Of a stretch of 42,559 bases of DNA, positions 39,252-42,559 are shown piece by piece. This DNA is from Acidimicrobiaceae bacterium (GTDB lineage: Bacteria > Actinomycetota > Acidimicrobiia > Acidimicrobiales > RAAP-2), in contig DAHUZJ010000037.1 in the NCBI GenBank assembly GCA_027306585.1, positions 1-42,559 on the forward strand. Direction: 5' to 3'. Position numbers and translations under genes: made by a program. The notes under the pieces are model-generated. The model saw nothing but the letters and a program-made list of their open reading frames with translations, was not told the origin of the DNA and did no database searches. Each line of letters opens with the position of its first letter. The stretch's first letter is position 1.

Positions 39252-40231
39252 AGCTTCGGTGACGACGTCCCCGTCGTCAGGGCGTGGCGCAAGGCCTGGA
39301 CCTCGGCCTGCATCCACGTCTGGTAGTCGTACCCGGGCGACGGCATCGTCTCGTACACGCCGACGACGGGGACGTGGTGCTGGCGAGCCAGGGCCAGCAG
39401 CGACTCGGTCAGCGAGTCGGTCACCTGGCGGTTGTAGACGAGCGCCTTCACCTTGCGGTGGGTGAGCAGCTGCTGCTCCATCGCCACGTCCTGGGGTGAC
39501 GGGTCGAGGCCGTTCATGACGTCGGACTGGAAGGAGAAGGGCGTCAGGTCCCGGGCGCCCACGGCAGCCAGCATGTCGTCCGCCACCGGCTCGGTGGTGG
39601 CCACCGGCGCTCCCGGCTCGGCGGCCGCCAAGGAGGACATGTCCCGGGTCCACGTGCCGAGCGATCGGTCGAACCGGCCGAGGTTCCCGGCGAACAGCCC
39701 GCGGTGCGCAGGGTCGAGCGCGGTGAGGTCCCGCGCCACGGCCTTCGCCACCGCCGGCATCGTCGCCGGTGTGTACCAGAGATGGGGGTTGGGGGTGCTG
39801 TCCGGCAGGCCCAGGAGCTGCTGGACGTCGATCACCTTGCGGGTGGAGCCGGCGCTCGCCCGCTCGATCGTTGTCATGAAGGTGTCGTAGCCGAGCCCGT
39901 TCTGCACCACGAGCTGCGCGGACCCGAGCACCTGGGCGACCCCAGGGCTGGCCTCGAAGGTGTGGGGATCCGTGTTGGGGTTGCTCATGACGGCCGTCAC
40001 CTGGACCTGGTCGCCGCCGATCTGGGCGATCACGTCGGCGTACTGGTTCTCGGCACCCACGGCGACGATCCGGCCGGCCCCGCGGGCCGAGCCCCCCGAC
40101 CAGGCCGAGGGCCACCACAGGTCCACGGCCAGCGCGACCGCGGCGGCGACCCCGACGACTGCCGCCGCCGTGACGACGTGCCGCGCCGTCCGGCCGGCCC
40201 CGTGCTGCCGTTCCGCAGGTCCCTGCACCAC
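39248..40231 (-). CDS. znuA: zinc/manganese-binding lipoprotein-like substrate-binding protein (ZnuA family)
   Basis: 327-residue extracytoplasmic binding protein, anchored by an N-terminal hydrophobic segment (VVTAAAVVGVAAAVALAVDL) with no lipobox cysteine visible. Family features are IVAVGAENQYADVIAQIGGD, a metal His in NPNTDPHTFE, LVVQNGLGYDTFM, a second His in NPHLWYTP, and late VKALVYNRQVTD. GTG 40231 is chosen because it lies exactly 6 bases after the -10 box; a longer start at 40267 would lie across the promoter and operator. First gene of znuA-znuC-permease-permease, all coupled by overlaps. Confidence 0.92.
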   Translation of the reverse strand: MVQGPAERQHGAGRTARHVVTAAAVVGVAAAVALAVDLWWPSAWSGGSARGAGRIVAVGAENQYADVIAQIGGDQVQVTAVMSNPNTDPHTFEASPGVAQVLGSAQLVVQNGLGYDTFMTTIERASAGSTRKVIDVQQLLGLPDSTPNPHLWYTPATMPAVAKAVARDLTALDPAHRGLFAGNLGRFDRSLGTWTRDMSSLAAAEPGAPVATTEPVADDMLAAVGARDLTPFSFQSDVMNGLDPSPQDVAMEQQLLTHRKVKALVYNRQVTDSLTESLLALARQHHVPVVGVYETMPSPGYDYQTWMQAEVQALRHALTTGTSSPKL

Positions 40232-40237
40232 ACAGTA

Positions 40238-40267
40238 ATGATAATCACTCTCATCGCTCGCCCACAA
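40238..40267 (-). promoter_or_regulatory. znuA: promoter of the zinc importer operon
   Basis: On the minus strand, -35 TTGTGG (40267-40262) and -10 TATCAT (40243-40238) are separated by 18 bases. The GTG start follows 6 bases later, giving a leaderless transcript. Confidence 0.65.
40239..40253 (-). promoter_or_regulatory. Zur/Fur-type box over the znuA -10 element
   Basis: TGAGAGTGATTATCA matches 13 of 15 positions of the Fur-superfamily 7-1-7 box TGATAATNATTATCA and overlaps the -10 box by five bases. The zur gene is next upstream, so zinc-loaded Zur probably represses the importer here. Confidence 0.7.
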
Positions 40268-40308
40268 CTCCGGCCCGCCCTAGGCCCTGCGGGGCGCGGA
40301 CCTCCCGG

Positions 40309-40749
40309 TCAACCGGCGTGGCAGCCCGCGCACAGGCCGACGAGGTCGAGGCGGTGGTCCCGGACCTCGAAGTCCTGCCCGGCGGCGATCGCCCGCGCCG
40401 TCTCCCCCAGCGCCGCCTCGAGCGCCGCCGGCGCCTCGACGTCTTCCACCCGGCCGCAGGCCTCGCACACCAGGTGGTGGTGGTGGCCCGCCAGCTCCTC
40501 GGCCAGCTCCACTCGCCAGTGATCGCCGTCGGTGGCCACCCGACGTGCCACCCCTGCCTCGATGAGCGCCGTCACGTTGCGGTAGGCGCTGCTCTGGGGC
40601 AGGTCGGGGACCCGATCGAGGATCTCGGGGACCGTCAGGGGCCGGCCGGCCGCCGCCAGGGCGTCCACGAGGACACGCCGCAACGGCGTGTACCGCTGGT
40701 CGAACGCCGCCAGGCGGAGCTCGACTGCCTCGTGCAGTGGCGACGCCAT
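40309..40749 (-). CDS. zur: Fur-family zinc uptake regulator
   Basis: 146-residue Fur-family repressor. A winged helix reads YTPLRRVLVDALAAAGRPLT and LPQSSAYRNVTALIEAGVA. Then come a metal-rich GHHHHLVCEACGRVEDVEAP and a C-terminal CAGC pair, forming the structural zinc site CxxC...CxxC. Position just upstream of a zinc importer with a matching box makes Zur the best assignment rather than Fur. ATG 40749 follows a TAGGAT box at 40764-40759. Confidence 0.92.
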   Translation of the reverse strand: MASPLHEAVELRLAAFDQRYTPLRRVLVDALAAAGRPLTVPEILDRVPDLPQSSAYRNVTALIEAGVARRVATDGDHWRVELAEELAGHHHHLVCEACGRVEDVEAPAALEAALGETARAIAAGQDFEVRDHRLDLVGLCAGCHAG

Positions 40750-40826
40750 CTCGGCAACATCCTACGAGGTCGGTCCTCGCGCCAGAGTGGGACCTTCGAC
40801 CCTGGGGGTCCGGGCGTCGGGGACGG

Positions 40827-40832
40827 CCTAAT
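40827..40832 (+). promoter_or_regulatory. -10 box before permease gene
   Basis: CCTAAT ends 6 bases before GTG 40839. This 89-base divergent region (40750-40838) separates zur from the permease. Confidence 0.4.
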
Positions 40833-40838
40833 GGAAGC

Positions 40839-41954
40839 GTGACCTTCGCCGGGCTCGTGCTGCACAACCTGAGCACCCGGCGCTTGCGCAGCGCACTCAC
40901 CGCCGTCGCCGTGGCCATCGCTGTCATGGCGGTCATCACGTTGAGCGTCGTGACCAAGAGCCTCCAGGCGTCGGCGGCGAACGTCCTCCAGCTCGGCAAC
41001 GCCGACTTCATCGTGGCCCAGAAGTCCGTCGCCGACGTGCTGACAAGCACCGTCACCACGGACCAGCTGCACCGGATCGCCAGCACCCCAGGCGTCGGCA
41101 GCGCCGTGGGCGTCTTCGTGGGCACGGTCGACCTCAACGCCACAAACCCGATCTTCCTCGAGATCGGGGTCGACCCCGCCCAGCTCGCCGCGTTCGGGGT
41201 CCATGTCGTGTCCGGCCGCGCCTACGCGGCCGACGCCCGAGACGAGATCATGCTGGGCTGGCAGGCCGCCCAGGACCTGCACGTCCGGGCAGGCGGCCGC
41301 CTCAAGGTCGGCACACTGACCTACACCGTGGTCGGGATCTACTCGCTCAACCAGGTGTTCGGGAACACGGCGTCGATGTTCCCGCTGACGACCCTCCAGG
41401 CCCTCACACGCAAGCCGGGAACCCTCACCCTGGCTGCGGTCAAGGTGCGCCCCGGCGCCAACATCACGGCGGTGATGGCGAGGATCGAGCGCGACAACCC
41501 GAGCCTGGCGGCTGTCCGGCTGGCCAGCCAGTTCGGGCGCGTGGACCGGAACCTCCAGTTCCTCAACGCCGCCCAGACCGGCGCCCAGATCATCGCGCTC
41601 GTCATCGGGGTGATCATCGTGATGAACACGATGCTGCTGTCGTTCGTCGAGCGGATCCGCGAGTTCGGGCTGCTGCGGGCCGTCGGCTGGTCGCGCGGGC
41701 GCCTGCTGAGCCTGGTCATGTCCGAGGCGCTCCTCATCAGCCTCATCGGGGCGGCTGTCGGGGTCGCGCTCTCCTTCGCATTGACGACCGGCTTGCAGCA
41801 TGCGTCCCTCCGCGGCGTGCTCGACGCGCAGTACTCCCCCGGCGTCTTCGGCACGGCGCTCTACACCGCGGTGGCGATCGGGTTGATCGCCGCCCTGTAC
41901 CCGTCGTTGCGGGCCGCCCTGTTGCGGCCAGGCGCGGCCCTTCGAAGGGAGTGA
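40839..41954 (+). CDS. ABC transporter permease, MacB/FtsX type
   Basis: 371-residue permease of the mechanotransmission type. One N-terminal helix (LRSALTAVAVAIAVMAVITL) is followed by a large extracytoplasmic domain (about residues 40-250). Three C-terminal helices follow, containing IIALVIGVIIVMNTMLLSFV, the FtsX-family loop RIREFGLLRAVGWSRGRLLS and VAIGLIAALYPSLRAALLRP. GTG 40839 appears leaderless. The ATPase follows 2 bases after the stop. Such systems export or extract lipids, peptides or drugs, or signal across the membrane; the substrate is not evident. Confidence 0.92.
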   Translation: MTFAGLVLHNLSTRRLRSALTAVAVAIAVMAVITLSVVTKSLQASAANVLQLGNADFIVAQKSVADVLTSTVTTDQLHRIASTPGVGSAVGVFVGTVDLNATNPIFLEIGVDPAQLAAFGVHVVSGRAYAADARDEIMLGWQAAQDLHVRAGGRLKVGTLTYTVVGIYSLNQVFGNTASMFPLTTLQALTRKPGTLTLAAVKVRPGANITAVMARIERDNPSLAAVRLASQFGRVDRNLQFLNAAQTGAQIIALVIGVIIVMNTMLLSFVERIREFGLLRAVGWSRGRLLSLVMSEALLISLIGAAVGVALSFALTTGLQHASLRGVLDAQYSPGVFGTALYTAVAIGLIAALYPSLRAALLRPGAALRRE

Positions 41955-41956
41955 CG

Positions 41957-42559
<603 letters not shown>

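Overview
The window is very GC-rich, densely coding DNA from an actinobacterium. Markers are a mycothiol ligase (MshC), an F420-dependent NADP reductase, an InhA-type enoyl reductase, a thrS-HIT gene pair, and many GTG starts sitting 6-8 bases after a TANNNT box (leaderless transcripts). I cannot name the species; an Acidimicrobiia-like lineage is a guess.

Layout. 1-4540 (minus): HIT protein (cut by the window edge), thrS, mshC and the F420:NADP reductase. 4609-6092 (plus): fabI, then a decayed MFS permease. 6163-16668 (minus): a seven-gene cobalamin operon, read cobU-cobS-cbiB-cobC-cobQ-cobN-chlID, in which all six junctions are 4-base stop/start overlaps. It is headed by a cobalamin riboswitch (16707-16852). 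16891-18791 (plus): cobO and cobB. 18802-23979: a block with no obvious link to B12, made of a small membrane protein, an ABC exporter, a heptamer repeat array, a Tat-exported molybdenum oxidoreductase with a cytochrome b partner, and an opposing GNAT-AAA fusion. 24091-33464 (plus): the corrin-ring operon cobI-cobM-cbiD-cbiET-cbiGH-ferredoxin-cbiCX, ending in an overlapping acyl-CoA transferase gene. 33549-36706 (plus): a MarR regulator, both subunits of a B12-dependent acyl-CoA mutase (isobutyryl-CoA-mutase-like by its active-site residues), and an AhpD-like protein. 36785-40749 (minus): zur followed by a zinc ABC importer with a Zur-type box over its promoter. 40839-42559 (plus): a MacB/FtsX-type permease and its ATPase, cut by the window edge.

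How it fits together. The window encodes most of adenosylcobalamin synthesis from precorrin-2/sirohydrochlorin to the nucleotide loop. It mixes hallmarks of the early-cobalt route (CbiD, CbiG, CbiX) with a CobN/ChlID-type chelatase. Not seen here: a precorrin-6A reductase (CbiJ/CobK), a CobT-type dimethylbenzimidazole transferase, a uroporphyrinogen methyltransferase and cobalt transport. The cofactor's likely consumer, the acyl-CoA mutase, lies immediately downstream under what looks like MarR control.

A recurring oddity is short tandem-repeat expansion, both between genes (7-, 31- and 12-bp units) and in frame inside enzymes (ThrS, CbiB, CobI, CbiE). There is no stretch over 300 bases without a gene. 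I saw no tRNA, rRNA, CRISPR array or insertion sequence.
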